Of a DNA stretch of 64,000 bases, positions 37,914 through 50,429 are shown one piece after another. This DNA comes from Parapristionchus giblindavisi (Eukaryota > Nematoda > Chromadorea > Rhabditida > Diplogasteridae): contig CALSFV010000011.1 in NCBI GenBank assembly GCA_943737045.1, positions 1,178,001 to 1,242,000 on the forward strand, in the 5' to 3' direction. The notes beneath the pieces were generated by a model. It saw only the letters and a program-made list of their open reading frames with translations, was not told the origin of the DNA and did not search any database. The position numbers and the translations under genes are program-made. Positions within the stretch are counted from its first letter, which is position 1. Every line of letters starts with the position of its first letter.

Positions 37914-39033
37914 TTTCTTACTACTCTCCCTCTCCCTCTCCATCTCTCCCCCTCCTCTCTCTCTCTCTTTCCCGCTCCCCCTCTCTCCTCCTCTCCCTCT
38001 CCCTCTATCTACTATATTATTCACAACAAGTACTCTTCTCCCTTCCTTAATCGTCAAGTGTATTCGTTATTTGGGACGACGTCGATGATACTAACTACTG
38101 TTCATATTCATCTCTCTCCTCCTTCTCCTCCTCCCCTTCCTATGCACCTCTTGGGTAAAGTAGGTTCGAACAAGAGATCAGGCCCTCCGGCACCGAATTG
38201 GCCTTGAATATCACTGGGCTAACAATAATCTTTGGGACCTTCACAGGACTTCGCGTGCTTTGAATAACGAATGCACCTTGTCCTCTACTACCCCAACTTC
38301 CTCCCTCCAATGAAACACTACCACAATCATCATCATATGATTGGGAGTGCGTTGGCAAAAGGAACGATCAGTATCGATCGATAAATTGGAGAGGGAGAGA
38401 GGAAGAGAAACGAAGAGAGAGAAACGGAGGGAGAGAGAGAGGGAGAGAGAGGAGAAAAGATAGAGGTAGAAAAGAGAGAGAAAGAGAGAAGGATAGAGAA
38501 AGGGAGAGAGAGAGAGGGAGAGGGAGAAACCGAGCGATCGAATCGAAAGAAAGAAAAGAAATGAATGGTCGAATGATGTGATGAGAGACGAAGAAGAACA
38601 AGAAGAAGAAGGAATGAATTTATTCCCCGAGACATGAAGTGGATGAGAGCCCAGCATCGTGGACATTCAACAGAAACCTCTAATCTCTTTCTCTCCCTCT
38701 CTCTCATTGGACAAATAACTGTATGGACTGGCTGAAGTCCCCTGAGGGATGGAGAGAGGTCAAAGGTCAGAGGACAACGGCGAACTTACAATGAGAAAAC
38801 TAGAAAGAGATAGAGCGAAATGGATATGCGGAAAAGGATAAAAAACAGAAAGCGAGAAGCACGGCACAGATGAAAAGCAAAGAGAGAGGTCGGGGAGAGG
38901 GAAAGATGAGAAGGCGATGAAGATGAAGAAGATGAAATTGAGAAGAGGAATGAGAAGAACGAAGGAATGAATGGAAGTTTGAGAAGAAACAGAGAGGAAT
39001 ACATAAGAAAAGATGATGATGAAGAAGAAAAGA
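35031..39033. other. GA-rich repeat region
   Basis: GA-rich blocks at 35425-35510, 35640-35730, 36420-36590, 36700-36800 and 38390-38530, and pyrimidine-rich blocks at 37510-37545 and 37920-38010 on the + strand. 35130-35200 (minus) and 38150-38285 (plus) are copies of the repeat containing AGGACTTCGTGTGC. Apart from the candidate exons listed separately, no gene is supported. Confidence 0.55.
38150..38285 (+). repeat. Dispersed ~130-bp repeat (GGTAAAGTAGGT…ACTTCGTGTGC)
   Basis: Aligned with 61105-61240: GGTAAAGTAGGT, GAGAT-AGGCCCTCCG, ATCACTGG-CTA and AGGACTTCG-GTGC-TTGA occur in the same order. Partial copies at 4203-4230, 22270-22340 and 35130-35200. No coding potential. Confidence 0.65.
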
Positions 39034-39167
39034 AGTCGCAAGAAATCTCAATGTGACTGTAGATAAAGAACACGCATACAGGGAGCTCGACCCTAAAGAG
39101 GGGGGGGGGGTCGAGCTCCCTGTATGCGTGTTCTTTATCTACAGTCACATTGAGATTTCTTGTGACT
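39034..39167. repeat. Near-perfect hairpin with ~60-bp arms
   Basis: AGTCGCAAGAAATCTCAATG… through …GGGAGCTCGACC is followed by a short G-run loop and the exact complement, with one mismatch in about 60 bases. The inner TACAGGGAGCTCGA also occurs in the candidate exon at 34945-35030 (minus strand). A very recent or selected inverted duplication. Confidence 0.9.
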
Positions 39168-40170
39168 ACTGAAAATTGTAAAGAAAAGGGTTAATTTTAC
39201 AAGATGAAGAAGGAACTAAGATGAGTGTTTCGGAAGAAGAGGATTGAGGAGTGTCCCAAGGAGAGTAGAAAAGTGTAGAAAGGAGAAGAGGAAGAGGAAG
39301 ACTACAACCCAGGAGAGGCCGCCATGAATGAAGTCGGAAGAAGATCTACGAAAGACTGAATAAAGACAAGAGTAGAAACTGAAGAGGAAGAAGGAAAGAT
39401 CAGGAAGAGGAAGAGGTGAGACCACACGGAATGAATAAATTATACACCAAAGTGTAGAAAGTGGCAGAGGAAGACATGGAAACTCTTCTCTTCCTCCCTC
39501 CCTCTAGGAGAGTATGATGGTCAGCTGAGAAACGGAGAAGAGACGATGAAACAGGAAGAAGAGAGAGGGAAGAAGTTGAATAATGAAAGGGGGGAGGAGT
39601 AAATGGTTTCAAGACATACTCCCGGCTAATTTGAAGCTCTCTCCGCTCTCGCAACGCTCTCCCGTACACAAAGAAAGCAAGAGATCATTGCCAGTGCGGA
39701 GGGTTTCAAGTTTCAAGCAATGGTAAAACGAAATACGTGAAGACAATTACAGCATAGATAATGATGATAGCCACGGACAAGTTGGAATAAACAAGTGAGA
39801 CGAGCCAGTGTGCGAGACCGAAAGATCAACAAGGGCAGTTGTCATTAGGGAGAGAGAGGGAGAGGTAGAGAGAGAGAGAGAGACATAAAATTTCCTATGC
39901 TTGGAGTGCTAGCCACGGACAGGAAGGATGGGATGGGATGGAAAGAAAGAAGGAAACTTCTACATCTTGAATCCTCTCTTCCTCTCCCTCTCTTCCGTCT
40001 CTCCCTCTCCAACATACATCTGTACTCTTAGAACGTAGACTACAGAATGAGACAGGCGGAGGGGAGAGAGGAAGAGGACCAAGGGCAACACTTACTGACA
40101 ATCACGCCGCACTTTACTCTGTTTGGCTTGTTAGAAACATTTAGGAGAGGGGGGAGAGAGAGGGAGGGAA

Positions 40171-40216
<46 letters not shown>

Positions 40217-41337
40217 TGTGTGTGTGAGAGAGAGATACTCGAAAAGGACACGATGATCATCACTAATTCCGACGTCTAAAGGACATCACAGTTAGCAGAT
40301 TGATAACGCGCCATCAAAGTTCATCTACCGTACGGCCATCTGGTTCGAGGCTCCTGAACAGATACGAAGGTTACTGTAGTTCTAGAAGGGTTACTGTAGT
40401 CACAGTATTCAATCGATAAAGTGGTCAATCAACGCAAAGATGACAATACTTCATAAAACTCGCCGCGAATGTGGTGGTGGTGTTGAACGTAGATGGAGTG
40501 AACGAGGGATAGGTAGAGAGAGAGAGAGGAGACAATTGGAGGGAGAGAGAGAGAGAGAAGAGAGAAGAGGAGGAGGAGGAGGAGGAGAGAGGTAGAGAGT
40601 TAGGGAATTGAACATGTGATAGGTATAAAAAGAGAAGGAGAGCATTGTGATTAAATGTATTATGTTTATGTTGATCATGTTGGATGAAACGAAGATCATC
40701 AACAAGAGAAGAGTGTTGAATGAATTCAGAGTATACATGTCCCACAGAGAGAGGGACGAATGTATTGAAGAGGAGGAGGGATGATCATTGAAAGGTAGGA
40801 GAGAGGGAGGGAGAATGGGAGAATGAGAGGGAGAGGTATAGAGAGGAAGAAAAGAGTCAAAAAGGGAGAGGGAGAGAGGTATGGGGAGTGAGAGAGAGGA
40901 GGAGAGTTAGATGGATAGAGAGGGAGAGGGAGAGGGAGAGAGGAATCAAAAAGGGAGAGGGACAGGGAATGATAATCACTTTGTCTACGCGAATAGTACA
41001 CTGGAAGAGCGTGCTTATGATCAGTTTGATAGGGAAGAAGGAGGGAGAGGGAGTGGCAGAGGTAGAGGGAGAGAGGGAGAGTGAAAAAAGTGAAAGGTTT
41101 ATGATAGCAGTGATAGAAGGACGAAGAACGAGAACACTACACAAAGATCAGGGCGATCGATACTTGTAAGTACTGTAAATACATTAATTAATTGATCGGA
41201 ATAATCATACTAATATATTGTTATTAATATTCCGTCATATGGAAATAGGTGGAAACAAGATCGGATGGGGAGATCAAGAAACGAGATACACGAGAGATCG
41301 GAACTGCGATAGGCCCCAGCGTATTTTGTTTTCTAAA
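39168..41337. other. Purine-rich low-complexity region
   Basis: GA runs at 40145-40235, 40510-40590 and 40800-40970, with an AGCTAATTT element at 39624-39725. Minus-strand ORFs are Ser/Leu/Phe-rich, as expected from CT tracts. Nothing is supported as an exon. Confidence 0.55.
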
Positions 41338-41436
41338 GCATCGTTACATTTGCCTTACGTGCCTACGCCGTAACGATGGAGACGCGGGGGAGGAGGTTAC
41401 GGCGTAGGCACGTAAGTCAAATGTAACGATGCCTAG
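41338..41436. mobile_element. Small palindromic element, ~38-bp arms
   Basis: GCATCGTTACATTTGCCTTA…CGCCGTAAC is followed, after about 21 bases, by its complement ending …AAATGTAACGATGC with one mismatch. Related to 25700-25905. No clear target duplication. Confidence 0.8.
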
Positions 41437-42599
41437 CACAGTGAGAGCGGTCATTGAGAACTTGGCACAACGACAAGGCCAACAAAAATTATACGGTACG
41501 GTGAAAAGTAACGAAAAGAAAGAATATAAAGACGAGAGCTTGTGTAAAACGAAGAGTTTTCTGTGATTCGCTTTTCTTTTCGTGATTTTTGAACAGAATG
41601 TTAGGTAATCATTGCACAAAAAACAACTCCAAAGATCACTCAAATCACACGGTTTAATGAGGCAAATAGAAGAGAGAGAGAGAGAGGGGAGAGAGAGAGA
41701 GAGCGAACAAGAATAATGGGGTAATCGAAGAAACAACTGTGTGTTGACTAGTGTATTGATGTAATCGAAGGCTCTGGTGTAACACTGATCAAGATAGTGT
41801 CCCTAACATTAACGCGGAGAGTTAGAAATACCAAGATAGAGCGTGTGGTTGAAAGAGAGGAAGACAAAAACAAGTACTGAAACTGTTCATACTTTCACCA
41901 TAACCCAATGCAATGACGAGAGATGGTTGGTTGGTCTTGGTGTGAGGAGACCAACACATGTTCAATACTTACTTTCTCTATCTCTTTGTCCCTCTTTACT
42001 CTCTCTATCTATCTATCTAGCCTTCTATTCAACATTCTACATGTCTTTCTCTTTTCTCCTTCATCTTTCTTTCTTTTCCCCTCTACATGTCCATCACCAC
42101 CTCGACCATCGATCAATCAATCAATATCGCAACTATACTTCCTTCCCCATCATCCTCTCATACAGCTGCTACTAGCACATTCTCATCGATCATCCATTAT
42201 TTCTACTTTGGTTGAAGTAAATCAATTCAGTCCAGAGAGCACTCAATGTGTGAGAGCACATTTGTTGTCAGTTAGCGCTTGATCTGGTCATAAAATTTAA
42301 CCTTCTCCGACATTTTTGACACCATGGTATGGGAAGACGGCCTCTATACGGCGTACTCCGCTGGGTGCACCGTCTACCTATGGTGCACGACGCGAGTCAA
42401 AATACCAGAGTAGTACACTGTGACTCCAGATGAATGATCGATCGGGTGACTGAGGCACCAGCACACTTGACAGAAAAAAATGCCACTGGCGATAGAGGCC
42501 AATGGATATCATCAATCACTATCACTCACTCTGTTTATTTACTTCAATGCACATGATTATCAGCACTAATATTAATAATAGTAGAGCCAGGCTTTCTGG
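41437..42599. other. Non-coding mixed region
   Basis: Short GA tract at 41670-41700 and CT-rich sequence at 41960-42100. No exon with convincing splice borders on either strand. Confidence 0.5.
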
Positions 42600-42607
42600 C
42601 CTTTCAG

Positions 42608-42728
42608 CATAGGTCGAATAGCTAGGTTATCGGTTTTCAAAATCCGGTCAGGTTTTTTTGATTTTTGTGAAATTTTGGCTCAAAATCCGGTCAGGCTTGG
42701 TACTTTGTAACATACTTTTCGACCTATG
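42608..42728. mobile_element. hAT-like MITE (CATAGGT family) with 8-bp TSD
   Basis: 121 bases with ends CATAGGTCGAA and TTCGACCTATG and perfect 8-base flanks CCTTTCAG (42600-42607, 42729-42736). The interior has two AAAATCCGGTCAGG copies. Same ends as the element at 55457-55597. Confidence 0.93.
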
Positions 42729-42736
42729 CCTTTCAG

Positions 42737-44781
42737 ACAATTTCCTTCGAAAGTAAAACAAACTAGCAATAAGCGCATTGCAATAACAATAAGAGAATTA
42801 AATGAATAAACAAATAAATGAAGTACAAATGAAGTAAGCGATCATTAGGTAACGAAGACTAGACAATCTGTCTCGACAACCATCATCTGCCTATCAATAA
42901 CGCATTAGCGTTAATCCATCACTCTCGATCGAATCCCTCTCAAAGTAGAGATTGAAAGGTGATTAGCGGGTACACAGATGTGCCATGCACATAGATGCGA
43001 ATAGTGGAGAAGAGAGAATATGTGCTACCGTACTCTGGCGGTACACCGTAGCAGTGCAGCATCATTCTAGGATACCGCAGAACTACCGTATTAGCACACC
43101 GTCCATTCAGGGATCACAGAGCATTTTTTCTCACGGAACGATTTTACGACATATCGATATCAGATGTAAATCTCGACCGATCTTGTAAAGTTCAACGTAG
43201 AAAGAGTACTATGAACACTGATAATCACAACGACAATAACGGCCACAACAAAGGAACGGTCGTAAGTCTTTTCCTCGTGAACGAATAAAAATATAATAAA
43301 TGCGTGGCACCATTCAGTCGAGAGAATATCAACAATGTTGATATTCAATACAACATCACATGGAGTGAACGAGTAGAGAGACGCATACACGATTAACCCC
43401 ATAAGAACCATAAAAGTGTCCCAGTTGAGTTGAAAAAGCCCACCGACAATAAAATGGAATGACTCACGTCAACTTCATTAGCAAAACTACGTTCAATTGC
43501 TATCGATCAAACTCTGATCATCAATAAGTTTGATTCAAAAATCGTACTTACAATGCACTACACAAATCATGAGCCTGACCCATCGATTAATGTAAACATA
43601 CAAAGTATATCACGTGATCGACACGTGTACTCTCAAATCAATATCACTTTGACATGATATGAATTGACACCCATTGGTACGGTTGTTATCACATCAACAG
43701 CCGAGAATGAAATGCTCACCTTATTGTCGTAGATGACAAATCAAGAGATGAGACAATTCCAATCATTTCAACTTTGATGAATCAATTGAAGAAACGAACA
43801 ATGCTGATGATTCACAGAATGATGCGATTTAGAAAAACAACAACGGTACCAAGAAAGGTAGAACAAAGTCCAAATAGATTCAATTAGAATAGATTCAATT
43901 TTTCATCATGGGCGCCAACATGGGGGTGCTCCCTGTAAAATTAGGGCTTTTCGAAAATTTGTGGAATACCCCCTGTAAAAATGACATTTATGTGATATTT
44001 TTGAAAAGAAAGGTGAAGCCCCCCCTGAAAAATTTAACATTTTTCGTTAGAATGCCCCCTGTAGAGTCTAGCTCCAGGTACCCCGCCCATGTATGATTAG
44101 AACTAATAGATGGAATCTGTCTGATTGTGAGAGACATTCGGCAATATGTGGGTGGTGTTGCAAAAAAGTCACACCGAGAAGACTGATGGGCATGTGTCGC
44201 GCAATGCAGTTATCCAAAAGCCACGTCATTTTGCAACAATTTGCCTGATTGTATTGCGTTAAAATGGCCACAGGCCATCTATAACGAACCTCGACTGATT
44301 GTCAGACTACACTCATGCTGCTCACAAATGGGCTCACGCAACATGCAGAAATTGGCTCAGTCATACGATAGTCGTCATTATATAAAGGTCCATTACTTGA
44401 AAGCAAGGGTTGCGTTGGTGTTGTGTCGCCGACAGACATGGTCTCTGGTTCTCCCATGGGATAGACCCACCCGCAAAAATATGTCTTTCATGGGTACCTA
44501 CCCGCAAAATTGGACCATAAATTGACGATTTTCTTGAAATTTTCACGATTTTGGTGTACCCACGTGCGTTTTATCTCAAAATCGGGTTACCCACACGCGT
44601 TTTTGGACCCAAAATCTAGGTACCAACACACATTTCAAGGGTCTGGGATATAGATAGACCATCACTGGTCGCCGATGAATGTATACCAACAGCACATGTC
44701 CTCCCCTCTCATTCATTTCTCACATCTCATCGCTCAACACTGGGTGAAGCGCAGAGAGTCTGTCCCTGCCAGAGACAGAGA

Positions 44782-44851
<70 letters not shown>

Positions 44852-46465
44852 GGTTATTACGGGTACATTACGGCCACGAAGTAAACACATGCTCGTCCAA
44901 ATTCAGATCAAACAAACGACATATAATCTATCGAATATCGGCAGATCAGAGGACATGAAGGAGAACTCCTCAGCAACAAAAAGCCACAAGCCATTCGTAC
45001 ACTTCTTCGTAAATAAATACATGCACTCTGATCGATAATCCACCTCAGTCATACCCGCACGCCACCTGATCCTACTTAATCTCTCGTCCGCTTTTTCATG
45101 CCCCAGGACGTCCCTGGGCAGACAAAGGGAGGGTAAGAGGGGAGTACTAGGGAGAAAATAGTAGTGAACTAACGACCACATGATAGCGAAGTTGATAGAG
45201 TAGCAGAATAGACTATTCTCTGACTCTTCTTCTTCTTCTTCTTCTCCCTTACTCAGTGTGTGTATCGCTCCCTCCACATTCCACCCTCATGTGCCTCACT
45301 CCCTCCAGGGACAGACAGACATGTCCAAGAGGCCGAAAAGGCGACTGAGAGTGGTGAGAGATAAACACTGATACATACACATGTTGTGGCTGGAGAATAG
45401 CGAGATGAGACACACATATCCTCACAGCACAACACAGAGCAGATAGTGGTTGGATTTGGTAACCCCCCCCCCCGGCTCTGATCAATTGAAAAATCTGAAA
45501 ACATGAGTCTAGTGGATTACCCGGTGAAATTTTGTTCCAAAATGGGACTATCATTTGAAAATGAAATTATTCATTAATAATTCACACTGCAGCAACAGAC
45601 ATTCTAGTGATTAAAGGACCGAGTGGAGGGATAGAGTACTGTAACATCATTCTAGCTCAAGGATACCGTACTCACGTCACGACAGTACAGTACACTCCAC
45701 TATACGGACTACAGCACTCGCTTCGCCCTAAATATATGGGCCGAATCTCTTAAGAGCCATTTCAGCCCCACTGCCGAATGATCGTAAAGATAAAAGGCAG
45801 TGAGGCAAAAGGTTATGTGCTCTCCCAGGTTGTTAAAGCTGATAACGAGAAAGAGGAAGCTCGTTCTACAGAACCATCAACAATCGTTCATAAAGACGCC
45901 CCATCAAATCATGGGGTGATAAAACGGACCTGGAACATTACAGTCTATTTACAGAGCACATGACTCCCAAAATAGCTTTGCGGTGGCCAGTATTTAAGCT
46001 GAAAGTTTGGCCAAATATTTTTAAAACTAGCCAAACCACCACATTACCGGCCAAACTTTCAGTAAGGATTTTAAAAACAAGACACATAATGTTTCATGGC
46101 ACAGATAAAGGGAGGAACATTTATAAACCGGATGTCATAAAAACGTTCAGAAATCGGTGTCCATGCTTAAAAAAGGGCCTGCCTCAATCTAGACCACAAA
46201 AAGAACAAAATAGGACCTACACGGAAGGCCCTAGTAGGGTGCATCCGGTTACCCTTCCTCTTCCCCCTCCACAGAGACAACAGCCACGCTAGGCTAGAGA
46301 CATCCACTAGGCCGGAACATATGAATCGGGAATGGGTCCTGAAACGAGTAGCGATTACGGTAGTCAATTGATGTGCAAGTAGGGATTACAGTAGGTGAAT
46401 CGAAGTAATGCTGATTTATATATCGAAGAAACACAAGGTTAGTAACCCCCTACGACAGTAGAAGC
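42737..46465. other. Region without a supported gene
   Basis: Holds a GA microsatellite (44780-44850), a poly-C (45463-45473), a possible inverted-repeat element at 43905-44091 (ATGGGCG…CGCCCATG) and a small hairpin at 45991-46055 (CTGAAAGTTTGGCC arms). Minus-strand ORFs 43160-43411 and 44903-45277 look protein-like (WDTFMVLMGLIVYASLY; DVLGHEKADERLSRIRWRAG) but have no assignable family or consistent exon joins. Confidence 0.45.
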
Positions 46466-46546
46466 CATATGTCGAAAAGTACGGTTTTTGTTTTTTTGGA
46501 AACCTTACAGCATTTTTAAAATCAGTAACGTACTTTTCGACATATG
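46466..46546. mobile_element. Short hAT-like MITE with 8-bp TSD
   Basis: 81 bases; ends CATATGTCGAAAAGTACG and its complement. The perfect 8-base duplication is GTAGAAGC (46458-46465, 46547-46554). A variant of the CATAGGTCGAA end type. Confidence 0.9.
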
Positions 46547-47461
46547 GTAGAAGCAGAAGGGATACGATATATCATTATATACGTGCTGTACAAGTGAAAC
46601 AGATGATGTTGGGGGACATAGGCGAAGGAAGCACAAAATGAAATGTCGACGATGAATCATTGAACTTTACAAGACGGTCGTTCGTCACCAATCTCTTCAT
46701 CTCTCGTTGATGATAGACAACTGGAGAAATAGTAGGCGAAATGAAGAGACCGTGGTTAGAGAACATGCAGAATGACAATTTTAAGCGAAAAAGAACGAAT
46801 TTTCTAAATTGAGCCCCATATTTAGAAAATAGACCCACTATATAAAAAAATGGCTAGGGCACTGAAAATGTATGATTTCGTCTGAGCCTCTGTATTATTC
46901 GTTCCTCTACAAAAAGATTAGAGAGCCCCCCCCCCCCCCGGAGCTTCAAAGATGAATCAGGAAAGGCACAATGAACATTTAATAGAAATTCTGTTCTCTC
47001 TCGCCCTCTCTTCCTCTCCCTCTCCTCCCATATCCTCCCTCTCCATCTCTCCCCCGTCCTCCCTCTCCCCTACTTCAATCAAAGAGATTGAAGATGCGCA
47101 CTCAGTCTAGGAGGAGGGGAGATAAGCTGAGATGGACAGGCACGGAAGGATGCAATATGGAGAGGGAGAGGGAGAGAGCGAGGGGGGAGAGAGGGAGAGG
47201 GAGAGGGAGAGGAAGGAGAGAGAGAAAGAGAGAGGGAGAGACAGAAGGAGAGAGAGGGAGAGAGAGAAGGAGAGAGAGAGAGAGAGGGAGGGAGGGAGAG
47301 AGAGAGATGGGAAGAGGTTCAAGGATTAACATATATAGCCATGGATTTAAGAATGTAATCGCATAAGTGATGGTGAAAGCAATGAGACAAAGTGGATGAG
47401 GAGATGATAAATATGGTAAGAGGGAGACATATAGAGGGACAGAGGCAGAGATGGACAGAGA

Positions 47462-47511
<50 letters not shown>

Positions 47512-47934
47512 GATAATATAAGAAATGAAGAAATAGTATGTCTCTATGATATGATAGATTAGGATGATTACATTTGAAGCGGAAGTAGGCAGGCAGAGAG
47601 ATGTATGTACCACGTACCGAGTATATGCAATTGGGAAATTAGATTTGTATAACCGACAGACAGAAACAGGCCGAAGCACTGCCAAGCGATAGAAAAGCGA
47701 ATCAACCAGATAGTACAAGCGACGTGCACCGCGTTTCTCCACCACAGTAGAAGTGGTTATTGAAAAATTGGCACAATGCCAAAATAAGTACGGTCATGCA
47801 TTGCCATAAGCTAAAAATTATGACTTTTAAGCGAAAATAGCGAATTTTCTAAATGACCCACCATAATTCGAAAATTGACCCACTATATAACAAAACAATG
47901 GAGAGGGCACCAAAAATGTATGAGTACGGTATCG
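46547..47934. other. Low-complexity region without a supported gene
   Basis: Poly-C at 46926-46940, CT-rich 46990-47070, and GA runs at 47158-47310 and 47455-47515. A minus-strand ORF at 47347-47745 includes an island near 47620-47745 that is open in two frames and has a GTACGT donor-like site. Its coding status is undecided. Confidence 0.45.
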
Positions 47935-49115
47935 CGCACCATGGTGTACTTTAACCATCCGCACTTTCTCACTTTTGTGCACTCTCTCTTTATCGCTATA
48001 TATATATTTTTCTGTCGCACCATGACAACTCTCGAAACACTGTGACGAGAAGGAGAACTATCGCGATAACAGCTAAATGAAAAAAGTTCTTTCTATAATA
48101 GAAGCATGGGTCAAAGAATTCTGCTGATAACAAATCAGAAATAAGATACAAAGACCACTTTTTTGCATTATAGCTGCAGCCATCAGGATTTCAGGATCAG
48201 GAGGATCAGGACAGGATGCAGTGTGATTTTTTGTAGAAATTTTGAGGCGAAATCTTTCTATAAAATTATTTCCTGCGAATCCACCGATATTTTTTTCCTT
48301 TTTTTTCGGATGTTGCCTACATCTGCTTTCTCGAATTTGTAGAACGACGAAAGTGTTATGAACCACTTTTTGCCCATATTAGGCAAACCGCGAGTTGTAA
48401 AACCAAAAAACTCGTGTAATGCGTCAACAATTTTCAATTTGTTGGCTTAGTGCTATTTTAAAAACCGAAGCACTAAGTAAAACAAAAATGGCAAAAATAT
48501 TAGACAGCACCCGGAGTTGTACGCTCGGCCATTGGCTTTCGAGGTCATCCTTATACCGACTGCGCCTAGCGGTCATTGAACCTTGGCAAACTGCCAATAA
48601 AAATTAAGGTATTTTACACCGTTCTTTAACCGTCTGCGCTCTCTTTTTTTTTCGCTCTCCTTCAAACCGTGATCGCTGTGACGTGCAGGAGAACTGTCGC
48701 GACGACAGTCAAATAGAGAAAAAACTAACATCTATTGTAGGAGCATGGGTCAAAGTATTCAGCCGATAACAAATGAGAAGTAGGATACAAAGAGCAGGCG
48801 CATTTTCCGCATTTTCATATAAAAATTTTCCATTTTCCGCATTTTCATTTAAAATTTTTCCATTTCCGCATTTTTTCCACCATGGAGTATCGCATTCCAG
48901 CGACAATCAAGAGACTTGCAGCATGTCGTAAGATATATTGCAATGAAATATTTGTGGCGAATTATTAGAGAAAAATGCAGGCAGCACATTTCGTGTGCCG
49001 CAGCAAATATCGCTGTCAGAATGCTGTTTGCTTTTTTTCAGATGTTGAATACAAGAGTTCAAAGCTATTTCGGATTTATAGAACAATATTTTTGCCCATA
49101 ATTGTTGGGCAAAAT
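47935..49115. repeat. Tandemly duplicated ~0.65-kb dispersed-repeat unit
   Basis: Both halves (from 47935 and from 48600) start with the CACTTTTGTG/CACCATGA repeat. Both continue with GAGAACT-TCGCGA, then GAGCATGGGTCAAAG-ATTC and GATAACAAAT-AGAA in the same order. The second copy is more diverged. The two minus-strand ORFs derive from this unit and lack domains. Confidence 0.6.
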
Positions 49116-49367
49116 GCATTTTATTGTAAGATGCAAAAGTGAGACACAACTAGTGTATGGAATTGAGAGAGCATTGACACATGGCTCGATCGATTAAACT
49201 ATATACAATAAACATTTCAAGATCAAAGAATCAGAACGCCCAATGACCGATCATGCTAGTTTCTCCGTGCACTGACTAGAGACAGTGGGGGACGAAGAGA
49301 GTGCAGACAGTTAGGCCGATTCTGCTCTAACTAGAGAGTGTGGTGAAGGAAGAGAGACCAGACAGGC

Positions 49368-49432
<65 letters not shown>

Positions 49433-50429
49433 TGAGACAGACAGACAGATAGACGGACAGAGAGCGATTCAAAAGGTTGAGGGAGAGAAAAGTGGCATCG
49501 ATCAGAGGGAGGTGAATATGTGAAGAGATGATGATGAATCCTATTTGACAGAGAGAAAAAATGAAACCGAGGGCATAACGGAAAATGCGCTAATCAAAAT
49601 CGGGTTACTGTAATTTCATTCCAAAATCGGGTTAAAGTAATCTCATTTCTCCTTGTCGTTCATTAATTAAACTGTAATTTCTTCACTCCATAATCTGTCC
49701 ATTTCCGCTCACGAATCTGATCGTTCTCTAGTCTCCAGATTAAACGTTACTCATTCGAGAATTTTTTTCAAAATCCAATTTCAAAATCCAGATTTCACTG
49801 CTTTTTATAGCACCAAAGCCATTTACTCATTACATCGAGTGTAGGCAGGGGAGATCGAAGAGACTGACAGATAGACGAAACAGAAGAGAGAGCACAGATC
49901 ATAGAAGAAAGAGACTGTGCAAAAACCAAAGTGTTCCCAAAGTATGTTCCCAAAGTACCTATCATTCATGTACAATAGATAACATCCATTGATTTCAGGG
50001 TGTTGGAATTGGAACTGAAGCAAGAACTTCTCCAGACGTCAAAGCATGGATACCCGGGGGTACCGGTACCGTGTTCCGTACCGTGCCGAGTTTCTTGTGC
50101 TGTACCATCCTCGAGTGGACACAAAATAATTAGGTACGCATATAGATGGCACCTGGGTGCACATCAGCTTCAGAATCGTTCGGAAGCATAAACTTTTTCA
50201 GTTCATCCTTTCTCTGATCCTCTATCTCCATATCTCTCACCCATCTTGAAGGCCATGCTTACTAACATCAAAGTAAAACCCATCAGAGATTCCGCGAGTT
50301 ATATGTTGCAATTCGGGAGGAGATAAAGGAGATAATGGATGAAGAGAAGGAAGAGGAAGAGATAAAGGAATCAGGAGAGGAGAGAACGAACGAAAGATAG
50401 ATCGAGAGATAGAGAGGAGGATGAGAGTA
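49116..50429. other. Region without a supported gene
   Basis: GA microsatellite at 49374-49428 and otherwise unique sequence. No exon pair found. Confidence 0.5.

Noticed and set aside
43160..43411. Minus-strand ORF with WDTFMVLMGLIVYASLY, resembling the first helix of a voltage-gated-type channel
   Set aside because: The similarity is limited to a generic hydrophobic helix. No voltage sensor, pore or neighbouring exon was found, and splice borders are unclear.
44903..45277. 124-codon minus-strand ORF with DVLGHEKADERLSRIRWRAG
   Set aside because: Protein-like composition, but no family recognised and no phase-compatible neighbours. It could be a further upstream exon, but nothing visible supports it.
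45778..46292. Two consecutive plus-strand ORFs (61 and 110 codons)
   Set aside because: They lie in different frames and the second crosses a small hairpin element (45991-46055). No recognisable family.
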